Positions 16,881 through 23,845 of a DNA stretch of 64,000 nucleotides are shown piece after piece. The position numbers and the translations under genes were made by a program. The stretch's first letter is position 1. Each line of letters opens with the position of its first letter. The DNA comes from Mycobacterium sp. ACS4331 (GTDB taxonomy: Bacteria > Actinomycetota > Actinomycetes > Mycobacteriales > Mycobacteriaceae). The stretch lies in the NCBI RefSeq assembly GCF_001667265.1, contig NZ_LZHW01000113.1:1-64000 (forward strand). Direction: 5' to 3'. The notes under the pieces were generated by a model. The model saw nothing but the letters and a program-made list of their open reading frames with translations, was not told the DNA's origin and searched no databases.

Positions 16881-17150
16881 CTAGATGCACACATAACCCG
16901 TGACATAACCGTACGGACCGGTGGCGCCGACGCAGGCATCGATTCCGTTGACCCAGCCTGGCCCCCAATTCCCGTGCCCGCGCCCAGGCCCGGGCCCGGG
17001 GCCCCAGTCATCCCAGTCGTGGTGGGGTTTCTGGGGAAAGTCGATGCCGGGAGCGTTCGGGGCGGCGACGGCCACGCTGGCCCCCATCAGGCCTCCGGCG
17101 CTCAGACCGACTGCCAGAACCGCTATCGCAAGTGTGTCTTTGAGCTTCAT
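16881..17150 (-). CDS. small secreted Gly/Pro/Trp-rich protein
   Basis: This 89-residue protein has a signal peptide ending in SVAVAAPNAP (cleavage likely after residue 30). The mature part has repeated Gly-Pro and Trp (WDDWGPGPGPGRGHGNWGPG) and two cysteines (DACVGATG, GYVCI) that could form a disulfide. GAGGTGA precedes the ATG. Similar tiny exported proteins are common in mycobacteria and have no known function. Confidence 0.7.
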   Translation of the reverse strand: MKLKDTLAIAVLAVGLSAGGLMGASVAVAAPNAPGIDFPQKPHHDWDDWGPGPGPGRGHGNWGPGWVNGIDACVGATGPYGYVTGYVCI

Positions 17151-17218
17151 CTCACTTCACCTCGATGCAGTCGAGCCTACTGCGGGATCGAGTTCATCAA
17201 CACCCCGTGGCCGACGAT

Positions 17219-18730
17219 TCACAGGGCCGCGGAATCCGGGTCCAGGCCGAACACCGTCGTGGGCGCGGTCTTGCCCTTCAACCCGTAAGCACCCCGATCC
17301 ACCAGGTCGCGCGGTCGCGTGTTCAGGGCGTCGGCGGTCTGCCCGGTCAACAGTATCGCGTCACCGGTGGATTTGGTCAGCTGCTCGACGCGTGCCGCCA
17401 CATTGACCGCATCACCGATCAACGTGAACTCCAACTTGCCCGCCCCTCCGATCGTGCCGGCGATCACCACCCCTGTGTTGATGCCGATCCCGACCCGTAG
17501 GCCACCGGTGAACCGCTGTCGAACCTGACGCGCAATCTCCACCGCCGCCCCCAGGGCCGCATCGGCATGACCCACAAGATCATTCGGCGCACCGAACACC
17601 GCCAACGCACCATCGCCGAGGAACTTGTTCACATGCCCACCGGCCTCCGCCACCGCAGGCACCACAATCTCAAATAGGGCATTCAGCCGAGCCACCGCAT
17701 CCTCGGCATTGTTGACCTCGGCCCACGGCGTGAAATCCCGGATGTCGACGAACATCACCGTCACCTCACGACGCTCCCCGGTGAACACGTCGTCGCTCTG
17801 CTCCAGCAACCGTGCCGCCAACACCGGATCCACGTACGCCCCGAATGCAGCCTGAAATCTCTGCCGCTCAGCCAAACCCGCCTGCATCCGGTTGAACGAG
17901 CCCGCCAGCGCGCCCAGATCATCGTCCTGAACCACCGGAAGGCGTCGGCTGTAATCCCCGGCGGCGACACGCTCGGTTCCTTCGGCGAGATCGCTGATCG
18001 GTTGCAGCAGCGGCGAGTACGCCGCCCAGAGCGACGGCCCGATGACGAGCACCAGTGCACCGCCCAGCGCGACGGCAAGTCCCGGGCCGTGCCTGGCCAC
18101 GTCGAACACCGCTCCCAGAATCGCGCCCGCGACGGCGAACGCGAATCCGACCGCGAGAATGGCGACGTTGGTCCACGTGGCGAATGTCGGGCGCGAGCGC
18201 GGCAGGATGTCGCCGAACTCCGCACTCGAGGCAATCGCCGCCCTGGCGGGCCGCAGCGTCGCTTCGACGATGCTGTGCAGTGTGATCAGCTGGCTGGCAG
18301 TCCCGGCAATCGCGCCCAGCATCGCGTATTGAATGAGACGCCACCCGCTCGCCCCGGCGATCATCCCGACGCCGACAAAGAGCGCCGCGACCCAGACCAC
18401 GGTGACGACCATGCCCCGCGCGATCAGGCTCCGGCCATAGCTGTAGGTGGCGCGCAATGCGCTCTCCCCGTCGACGTCGTCGCCGGCGGCCCACCGCTCG
18501 ACGACGCGGACAGCCTTTCCGCCGGGCAGCGCCACGAGATACAGGTACGCCGCCACGCCGGCCACGGTCACCGCAGCCGCCTCGACGTAGCGGTCAGAGC
18601 GCTCGAACGCGACGATGCCCAACGACCAGGCGAGGTAGACCGGCAGCGCCAGCGACCACATGACCGCCCAGCACGCCCATGAGTAACGGGTCTTGTACCG
18701 ATCCCACGTCCATTGCCACATGCGATCCAT
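17219..18730 (-). CDS. membrane adenylate cyclase with HAMP domain (paralogue 1)
   Basis: This 503-residue class III nucleotidyl cyclase is of the Rv1318c/Rv1319c/Rv1320c type. Six transmembrane segments lie in residues 1-260, a HAMP domain follows at about 265-320 (LAEGTERVAAGDYSRRLPVV), then a cyclase domain at about 340-495. The metal-binding aspartates (MFVDIRDFT; FLGDGALAVFG), the adenine-selecting Lys (HVNKFLGDG) and Asp, and the transition-state Asn/Arg (GDAVNVAARVE) are all present, so it should make cAMP. ATG 18730 is chosen over an upstream start that would overlap the lipocalin gene. It lies 13 bp after the lipocalin gene in one operon. Confidence 0.9.
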   Translation of the reverse strand: MDRMWQWTWDRYKTRYSWACWAVMWSLALPVYLAWSLGIVAFERSDRYVEAAAVTVAGVAAYLYLVALPGGKAVRVVERWAAGDDVDGESALRATYSYGRSLIARGMVVTVVWVAALFVGVGMIAGASGWRLIQYAMLGAIAGTASQLITLHSIVEATLRPARAAIASSAEFGDILPRSRPTFATWTNVAILAVGFAFAVAGAILGAVFDVARHGPGLAVALGGALVLVIGPSLWAAYSPLLQPISDLAEGTERVAAGDYSRRLPVVQDDDLGALAGSFNRMQAGLAERQRFQAAFGAYVDPVLAARLLEQSDDVFTGERREVTVMFVDIRDFTPWAEVNNAEDAVARLNALFEIVVPAVAEAGGHVNKFLGDGALAVFGAPNDLVGHADAALGAAVEIARQVRQRFTGGLRVGIGINTGVVIAGTIGGAGKLEFTLIGDAVNVAARVEQLTKSTGDAILLTGQTADALNTRPRDLVDRGAYGLKGKTAPTTVFGLDPDSAAL

Positions 18731-18743
18731 GTCGGGGTCGGTG

Positions 18744-19250
18744 TCAGAGCATGTCGTCGGTGACACGACGACCGGACTGCGTCGGCCTGATCCACTGCGT
18801 GAGGTCGAACCCCTGCCGCGTCGCCTCTGCCAGGTATGCCGCCTCGGTGGCGTCATCGACCCGTGGTTCGCGGGCCAGCAGCCACAGGTTCTTGTGGTCG
18901 GGGGTGCCGACGAGAGCCACCGTGTACCCCTCGTCGATCTTGAGAACCCAGTAGTCGCCCTTGGTGAACGGGATCCATCGCAGAAGCTCCGGCAGGAACG
19001 ACACCTTCAGTTGACCGGCCCTGCCCGGCACCGAGGTGGCCTGGGCGAGCGCCTGTGACGGTGCGCCGTTCTTGTCGATGCACCTGTTGTCGACGCGCAC
19101 ACTCCCGTCGTCCTGGACCGTGTACTCGGCGGTGATGTCGGAGGCTTCGGCCTGCTCCCAGCGCAACGGAAGCCGGCCGATCTCGTACCACAGCCCGCTG
19201 TAGCGGTTGAGGTCCAGAGTGTCGACGGAGGTGACGGCGGACTGACTCAT
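18744..19250 (-). CDS. Blc-type lipocalin family protein
   Basis: This 168-residue lipocalin shows the GxW motif (RYSGLWYEIGRLP, about 15-27), the YTVQDDGSVRVDN strand and the WLLAREP strand near 125. Unlike E. coli Blc it has no signal peptide or lipobox, so it is probably cytosolic. Lipocalins bind small hydrophobic ligands. It is sandwiched between two paralogous adenylate cyclase genes on the same strand (32 bp and 13 bp gaps), which suggests a ligand-linked role with them; that link is inference. Confidence 0.9.
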   Translation of the reverse strand: MSQSAVTSVDTLDLNRYSGLWYEIGRLPLRWEQAEASDITAEYTVQDDGSVRVDNRCIDKNGAPSQALAQATSVPGRAGQLKVSFLPELLRWIPFTKGDYWVLKIDEGYTVALVGTPDHKNLWLLAREPRVDDATEAAYLAEATRQGFDLTQWIRPTQSGRRVTDDML

Positions 19251-19282
19251 GGGAACTTCTCCTTGTCGTGAAATGGACGGCG

Positions 19283-20797
19283 TCAGCGACTCGTGGCCGC
19301 GTCGAGGCCGAAGACCCGAACGGGAGTCGACTTGCCCTTGAGCACATGCGACCCCCGATCGATGAGGCCCGAGGGACGAGCGGCCAGCCCGTTGACGCAG
19401 TGGCCGGTGAGCAGGACCGTGTCCCCGGTGGTCTTGGTCAGCTGCTCCACCCGAGCCGCCACGTTGACCGCGTCCCCGATCAACGTGAACTCCAGTTTGC
19501 CGCCCCCACCGATGGTGCCCGCGATCACCACCCCGGTGTTGATGCCGATCCCCACCCGAAGCTCACCGCCGAACCGCGCCCTCACCAGACCCTGAATCCG
19601 CACCGCCACCCCCACCGCCGCATCCGCGTGGCTCACAAGATCATTCGGCGCCCCGAACACCGCCAACGCACCATCACCGAGGAACTTGTTCACATGCCCA
19701 CCGGCCTCGACCACCGCGGGCACCACGATCTCGAACAACGCATTCAACCGCGCCACCGCATCCTCGGCAGCGTTGGCCTCCGCCCACGGAGTGAAATCCC
19801 GGATGTCGACGAACATCACGGTGACCTCACGTCGCTCCCCGGTGAACACGTCATCACCCTGCTCCAGCAGGCGCGTCGCCAACCCCGGATCCACATACGT
19901 CCCAAACGCGGCCTGAAGACGTTGCCGCTCAGCCAAACCCGCCTGCATCCGATTGAACGACGCCGCCAGGACACCCAAGTCGTCATCCTGCACCACCGGC
20001 AGACGCTGCGAATAGTCACCCGCAGCAACACGCTTCGTCCCCTCAGCCAGATCCCGAATCGGCTGCAGGGAGGGCGCAAAGGCGGCCCCTACTGTGATGG
20101 GAAAGCCGAAGATCACTGTCAGCACGAGGCCGACGAGAATCCACAACAGCGGCGCCTCAACGGTGCCGACGAAGATCGTGGTCAGGATGGCCCCGGAGAA
20201 CGCGAACGACATCGCGGCAGCGAGCATCGACAACCTGGTCCAGGTCGCAAAAGAAGGGCGCGGGCGGGGCAACGCGTCTCCGTGATCCGTCAAGTCAGCG
20301 AGCGCGATGCGGACCGGTCGCATGGGTGCCTCCGCCAGGGTGTGCACACCCACCAGGTGTGATGCGAAGCCCGCGACACAACCCGCCAAGGCATAGTGAA
20401 CGAGCCGAGGCCCAGATTGGCCCGCAAGACTGGCGACCACGAGCAGCAGTAACCCGGCCCCAACGACGATTGTCGCCAACGATCTGCCGATCACTCGCCG
20501 CGAGTAGGTGTAGGTCTCTTCGAGCACTTGTGCCGTATCGATGACACAACCCTTGGACCACTCCCGTAACGACCTCCACACGCCCTGTCCCGGCAGGATC
20601 ACCACGTAGGCGACCATCAGCACAACGATGCCGGCCGCGAAGGCCGCTGAGGGATATCCCCGGGAGTGCTCGGACGCCACGACTGCGAACGACAAGAAGA
20701 GGTAGATCGGCAGTGCTGCGACAAAGGCCACCGCCATCCAAGCCCATGAGTACGCCGCCTGATGGCGATCCCACGCCCACTGCAGGATGCGATCCAT
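19283..20797 (-). CDS. membrane adenylate cyclase with HAMP domain (paralogue 2)
   Basis: This 504-residue protein has the same architecture as the cyclase at 17219-18730: six predicted membrane segments, HAMP (LAEGTKRVAAGDYSQRLPVV) and a class III cyclase domain with all catalytic residues (FVDIRDFT, HVNKFLGDG, GDAVNVAARVE). The C-terminal half is almost identical to its paralogue at both protein and DNA level, while the membrane half is only distantly similar. It is the first gene of the cyclase-lipocalin-cyclase operon and lies next to the island boundary. Confidence 0.9.
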   Translation of the reverse strand: MDRILQWAWDRHQAAYSWAWMAVAFVAALPIYLFLSFAVVASEHSRGYPSAAFAAGIVVLMVAYVVILPGQGVWRSLREWSKGCVIDTAQVLEETYTYSRRVIGRSLATIVVGAGLLLLVVASLAGQSGPRLVHYALAGCVAGFASHLVGVHTLAEAPMRPVRIALADLTDHGDALPRPRPSFATWTRLSMLAAAMSFAFSGAILTTIFVGTVEAPLLWILVGLVLTVIFGFPITVGAAFAPSLQPIRDLAEGTKRVAAGDYSQRLPVVQDDDLGVLAASFNRMQAGLAERQRLQAAFGTYVDPGLATRLLEQGDDVFTGERREVTVMFVDIRDFTPWAEANAAEDAVARLNALFEIVVPAVVEAGGHVNKFLGDGALAVFGAPNDLVSHADAAVGVAVRIQGLVRARFGGELRVGIGINTGVVIAGTIGGGGKLEFTLIGDAVNVAARVEQLTKTTGDTVLLTGHCVNGLAARPSGLIDRGSHVLKGKSTPVRVFGLDAATSR

Positions 20798-20978
20798 CCC
20801 AACCTCAGCCTTCTGCTGGGCTGAGGCGGCAAACCGTCACCGGCTCCGACGTGCCCGTCACCGCGTGTGCAGTCAGCGGGCGCTCGATCCTTCTCCCGAC
20901 GTGCGCCATTCAGCCCCCTCGCCCCCTAGCGGACTTCCAGTCTTCACCCCTGGGGCGTCGTGTGTCGTCGAATGTGGA

Positions 20979-21019
20979 ACGAAGACACCCCCGACCCAAA
21001 GGGCCGGGGGTGTCTCCGT
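20979..21019. terminator. duplicated groEL1-type terminator (distal copy)
   Basis: Nineteen-base arms (20979-20997 and 21001-21019) pair with two mismatches around an AAA loop. It shares AACGAAGACACCCCCG and CCGGGGGTGTCT with the terminator at 23756-23796, but the loop and some pairs differ. Confidence 0.75.
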
Positions 21020-21028
21020 ACTGACTGA

Positions 21029-21066
21029 CTAGTGCGCGTGGCCGTGATGCCCGTGCCCGTGACCGT
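21029..21066. repeat. distal direct repeat of groEL1 3' end (att-like)
   Basis: This 38-bp segment matches 23808-23845 with one mismatch and has 30 identical bases in a row (21029-21058). Read on the minus strand it still encodes NGHGHGHHGHAH and a stop, a detached copy of the GroEL1 tail. Confidence 0.8.
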
Positions 21067-21093
21067 TGAACTCTCAGAGCCGCGGAGCTTCGT

Positions 21094-21759
21094 TCACTCC
21101 CCGTATGCCTGGTTTGCGCCGTACTGAGCCTCGGCTGGCGTAAAGCCGCTGTACTCCAGTTGTTCGACTAGGGCTTGCAAGGAGAACGAGGTGTACTCCA
21201 GGTACTGTCTTGCGCTCTTCACCGCCTGCTCATTCCAGTCCACGCCACCATTAGCCTCGATGTACTCGACCGCAAACGTAGCGTCTGAGGTGCTGAAGTC
21301 GCCATACTCCAGTTGGTCGATCAGCCCTTGTTTTGAGAACGCGGCGTAGTCCAGATAACTCTCGGCGCTCTTGATTGCGTTCCGCTGGGCAGGGGTGAAG
21401 CTTGGCTTTGGGGGCTCGGTCGTGGTCGGGACAACCTCCGACCTGGTTGGCGCGGGCGCAGCAGCCGTTGTCCTACTTGTGCTTATGGAGCTGGCATTCG
21501 ATGACGAGGACGATCGCTTGTCTTTCTCGCCGTTGGCGAAGGATACGAGGACAAGCAAGATCGATACGGCAATCACCACGCCTACTCCCCAGAGATGTTC
21601 CTTCCTTGCATCGAATTTACTGCCCGGTTTCGCGGGCCGAGGGTTGTCGGGCGTCGGGCCAGCGAGTTGAGCGTAGTTCTCGGTCCACTTGCTCCCGTCG
21701 AAATACCTGAGCCTGCTTGGATCTGATGGATCCGGGAACCAGCCGGCTGCAGCAGTCAT
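21094..21759 (-). CDS. DUF2510 membrane protein with two Ltp repeats, probable superinfection-exclusion type
   Basis: This 221-residue protein starts with a DUF2510 motif (GWFPDP...RYFDGSKW, residues 6-25). One transmembrane helix (55-76) and a Ser/Thr/Pro linker (82-120) follow. Two tandem repeats of the Ltp / host cell surface-exposed lipoprotein type close the protein (122-167 and 170-217; SAESYLDYAAFSKQGLIDQL and SARQYLEYTSFSLQALVEQL). Repeats of this kind form the outer part of the Ltp lipoprotein of Streptococcus thermophilus phage TP-J34, which blocks phage DNA injection. The topology places the repeats outside the membrane, as that role needs. ATG 21759 has AGAAGGA upstream. The exclusion role is inference from the family. 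Confidence 0.75.
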   Translation of the reverse strand: MTAAAGWFPDPSDPSRLRYFDGSKWTENYAQLAGPTPDNPRPAKPGSKFDARKEHLWGVGVVIAVSILLVLVSFANGEKDKRSSSSSNASSISTSRTTAAAPAPTRSEVVPTTTEPPKPSFTPAQRNAIKSAESYLDYAAFSKQGLIDQLEYGDFSTSDATFAVEYIEANGGVDWNEQAVKSARQYLEYTSFSLQALVEQLEYSGFTPAEAQYGANQAYGE

Positions 21760-21843
21760 TGTTTGATCGTTCCTTCTCATTACGGTGTGGAGACCGCATG
21801 GTTACCGATAACTGGTTCCGCACCAGCGAATATAAACGAAGCT

Positions 21844-22239
21844 TCAGTCTTCGAACATCTGTGTCAGCTCATTGCGCTTCTCGGATATCTGGTTCTCCAT
21901 GTAGAAGCCGTTCAACAGCGATATGGCCAGGATCACGCACGAAACGACGCGGACCCACGTCGCTGCCCCCATGAAGAAAGCGATCGCGGTGGCGACTCCT
22001 GCGAGAGCCACGCCGGTCCATATCGAGCCTGTGCCAGTCAACAGACTTGCCGACTGCATCGACATTACGAGTCCGACGACGGCAAGCACGCAGACGCCAA
22101 TCGCGACGGCTGTCGTCTTGTTCCTGCTGGAATCATCCGGAAGGCCCACCGGTTCGCCCCAAGTCGCGCCGTCCCAGTAGATCTGCTTACCCGGATTCAA
22201 CGGATCGGGATACCACCCCGGTACCTGTTGCTGCGTCAC
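21844..22239 (-). CDS. DUF2510 protein with three transmembrane helices
   Basis: This 131-residue protein begins with a DUF2510 motif (PGWYPDPLNPGKQIYWDGATW, residues 7-27) followed by three hydrophobic segments (about 43-60, 70-90 and 93-110) and a charged C-terminus (EKRNELTQMFED). GTG 22239 has GAGGGG upstream and a TATGCT -10 candidate at 22305-22310. It lies 84 bp upstream of the Ltp-repeat gene on the same strand. DUF2510 is often found at the N-terminus of actinobacterial membrane proteins; no function is known. Confidence 0.7.
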   Translation of the reverse strand: MTQQQVPGWYPDPLNPGKQIYWDGATWGEPVGLPDDSSRNKTTAVAIGVCVLAVVGLVMSMQSASLLTGTGSIWTGVALAGVATAIAFFMGAATWVRVVSCVILAISLLNGFYMENQISEKRNELTQMFED

Positions 22240-22365
22240 TAGTTCGACCCCTCTGCCTAGTCACTCAATCCCCCTGCTTGTTTGGTCGACTCGCAGGCGA
22301 GGCAAGCATAACGGCAGCGTGTGACATCTTGGGATGGACCTGGATATCAGCTGTGGGTCTGCTGC

Positions 22366-22574
22366 TCAATCCTCATCCGGTGTAGAAGCGTTTCGGAGAA
22401 TGTCCTGAGCGATACGAATGAACTCCGCTGGCTTTTGAAACCCCGCGCTTCGAAGCGCTTCTGCAATGTAGCGCTCGGTCGGAGGTTCATTGTCCCCAGA
22501 TCGAATGGAACGGCAAGCGGTACTGCATCGAAGGTGATGCGATGGTGCACAACGGGAGCCGCCGAACGGCACAC
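22366..22574 (-). pseudogene. frameshifted small gene remnant in island
   Basis: Two adjoining frames look coding in turn. One gives CRSAAPVVHHRITFDAVPLA and then VPFDLG (from GTG 22574). The next gives DNEPPTERYIAEALRSAGFQ, continuing KPAEFIRIAQDILRNA to the stop at 22366. Restoring one G in the GGGG run near 22500 would join them into one protein of about 70 residues. No family is recognised. It may be a broken gene or a base error; the rest of the 375-bp gap 22240-22614 holds only the promoter region of the next gene. Confidence 0.35.
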
Positions 22575-22614
22575 GTCGATTACGTCATGGTGCGATCATA
22601 AGCCGATCGCCGCT

Positions 22615-23466
22615 TTAACGACCCTTTGAATATCCCGCCCTAAAAGAGACTGACACGCCGATCTTAATCAGCTCATCCGCCAGTGGATTTAATTCTTTTC
22701 GCAGCTTGTCAGTTTGCGCCTTATCAATGTCGATCACGACGGAAACATTGCCGTCATCAGAAGGAGCCAAATAGGCCGGCAAACCGGCGACCGATGAGAA
22801 AGAGCTCAGCGTATCGCGAATTCGTTCCACAGGAATATCGAGCGGCACCATAGGGGCATCCGACAGCGATCCGCCACCGTCCTTGCGCCGCCACTCCCGA
22901 GCAATCGTCACGATTTCATCAAGCACCTCCCGCTCAGGCCGGTGCACTTCTGCAGCAGTTGACGACTCACGCGCCTTGGCGAACTTGGCCTCAAATTCAC
23001 CATCCCAAGCGTTAATAAATCGTTTACGTATCGAATCTTCATTCAGCCCCATAACTTTAGCGATGGCGACAAGTATGTTTTGCACCCCATCGCGATCTAG
23101 CAAGTTGGCCTGGAACTGCGCGAGGGGTCCAGTTGCGTCACTCTTCAGCGAAAAATCCACAAGTGATGGGGCAACGCGATTACCGGCACCGGGGAGGTTC
23201 TTGGACAATGCGCCAGCCTCGAAATTCAACCAAGGCGATGTTTGATTCTCCCGCGTCACGACAATAATGCCGAAAATCGTGTCAGCCAGCTCTGATTCAA
23301 TCCTTGGCAATCCGCGCTCGCCAGCGCCGATGTCCGCTTCCGACATGAACGGAGCTACAGCATCGAACATATACACCAGGAGTTCGCGCCACACAGTCGC
23401 CACTTGCTTGGACAACGCCCCAGACCAACTGATGAAAACCTTCAATCCGCCAGATTCCTGCGCCAC
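22615..23466 (-). CDS. TIR-domain protein, candidate anti-phage NADase
   Basis: This 283-residue protein has an N-terminal bacterial TIR domain (about 8-140). The first strand is KVFISWSG (9-16), and the conserved SPWLNFEAGAL motif (78-87) carries the likely catalytic Glu83. Bacterial TIR domains cleave NAD+ or make signalling cyclic-ADP-ribose isomers. Residues 150-283 are of unknown type and end in an alpha/beta segment (VSVVIDIDKAQTDKLRKEL). GTG 23466 follows TAGGTT by 6 nt, so the mRNA is probably leaderless. The gene is clearly AT-richer than the flanks. No ThsA, SIR2-SLOG or other known partner is adjacent. Confidence 0.8.
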   Translation of the reverse strand: MAQESGGLKVFISWSGALSKQVATVWRELLVYMFDAVAPFMSEADIGAGERGLPRIESELADTIFGIIVVTRENQTSPWLNFEAGALSKNLPGAGNRVAPSLVDFSLKSDATGPLAQFQANLLDRDGVQNILVAIAKVMGLNEDSIRKRFINAWDGEFEAKFAKARESSTAAEVHRPEREVLDEIVTIAREWRRKDGGGSLSDAPMVPLDIPVERIRDTLSSFSSVAGLPAYLAPSDDGNVSVVIDIDKAQTDKLRKELNPLADELIKIGVSVSFRAGYSKGR

Positions 23467-23472
23467 TGCCTC

Positions 23473-23478
23473 AACCTA
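23473..23478 (-). promoter_or_regulatory. -10 element of the TIR gene
   Basis: TAGGTT on the minus strand ends 6 nt before GTG 23466, giving a leaderless arrangement. The intergenic gap to the divergent small gene is only 69 bp and must hold both promoters. Confidence 0.5.
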
Positions 23479-23535
23479 GCAAGATGCGAGTTCCATAAAG
23501 AACTGTTACGTCACCCGTGTGGCAGGCTGGGCACC

Positions 23536-23751
23536 GTGGAGAACGAACGGCAGCAGACCTGGCTGAAGATAGTCAGCGAACGAACCAATGACAGTGCTCG
23601 TCATAAAGCAGCCGCCGAGGCCATCCTGCAGAACACCCCAGTTGCAGCCGAACACGTCGAGGCCGCCGAAGAACTGGTACGACTGAAGCTCGCATTCCCC
23701 CGTAGTGACGACGGCACATACGCCGCCAACCTGTATCCTGACTTTCGGTGA
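23536..23751 (+). CDS. small hypothetical protein divergent from TIR gene
   Basis: This 71-residue protein starts at GTG 23536 with ENERQQTWLKIVSERTND. It is predicted to be mostly helical, with a Glu/Ala-rich core (AAEHVEAAEELVRLK) and a C-terminus reading AANLYPDFR. It has no signal peptide or membrane segment. It is the only island gene on the plus strand and ends 4 bp before the groEL1 terminator hairpin. It could be a regulator or partner of the TIR protein, but nothing in its sequence proves this. Confidence 0.6.
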   Translation: MENERQQTWLKIVSERTNDSARHKAAAEAILQNTPVAAEHVEAAEELVRLKLAFPRSDDGTYAANLYPDFR

Positions 23752-23755
23752 GACA

Positions 23756-23796
23756 ACGAAGACACCCCCGGTCTTACTGACCGGGGGTGTCTTCGT
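23756..23796. terminator. groEL1 terminator (proximal copy), bidirectional
   Basis: Perfect 17-bp arms (23756-23772 and 23780-23796, ACGAAGACACCCCCGGT) surround a 7-nt loop. The hairpin lies 11 nt beyond the groEL1 stop and 4 nt beyond the stop of the small plus-strand gene. Confidence 0.85.
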
Positions 23797-23807
23797 ACCG
23801 ACTACTG

Positions 23808-23845
23808 CTAGTGCGCGTGGCCGTGATGCCCGTGCCCATGACCGT
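23808..23845. repeat. proximal direct repeat inside groEL1 3' end (att-like)
   Basis: This segment matches 21029-21066 with one mismatch and forms the last codons of the intact groEL1 gene, encoding the histidine-rich tail. Confidence 0.8.

Larger units (their letters stand above)
21029..23837. mobile_element. 2.8-kb genomic island integrated at the 3' end of groEL1
   Basis: The segment is bounded by direct repeats of the groEL1 3' terminus (21029-21058 and 23808-23837, 30 identical bases), and each repeat is next to a related terminator hairpin. Genes between them are absent at this point in the M. tuberculosis order and are visibly AT-richer than their surroundings. Contents are two DUF2510 membrane proteins, a frameshifted remnant, a TIR-domain gene and a small divergent gene. 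No recombinase is present, so it is either a remnant or was mobilised in trans. Integration that rebuilds the target gene's 3' end is typical of tyrosine-recombinase elements. Confidence 0.7.

Noticed and set aside
22615..23751. Classification as Thoeris or another named TIR system
   Set aside because: No ThsA or other defining partner is adjacent, and the C-terminal part is not that of ThsB as far as I can tell.
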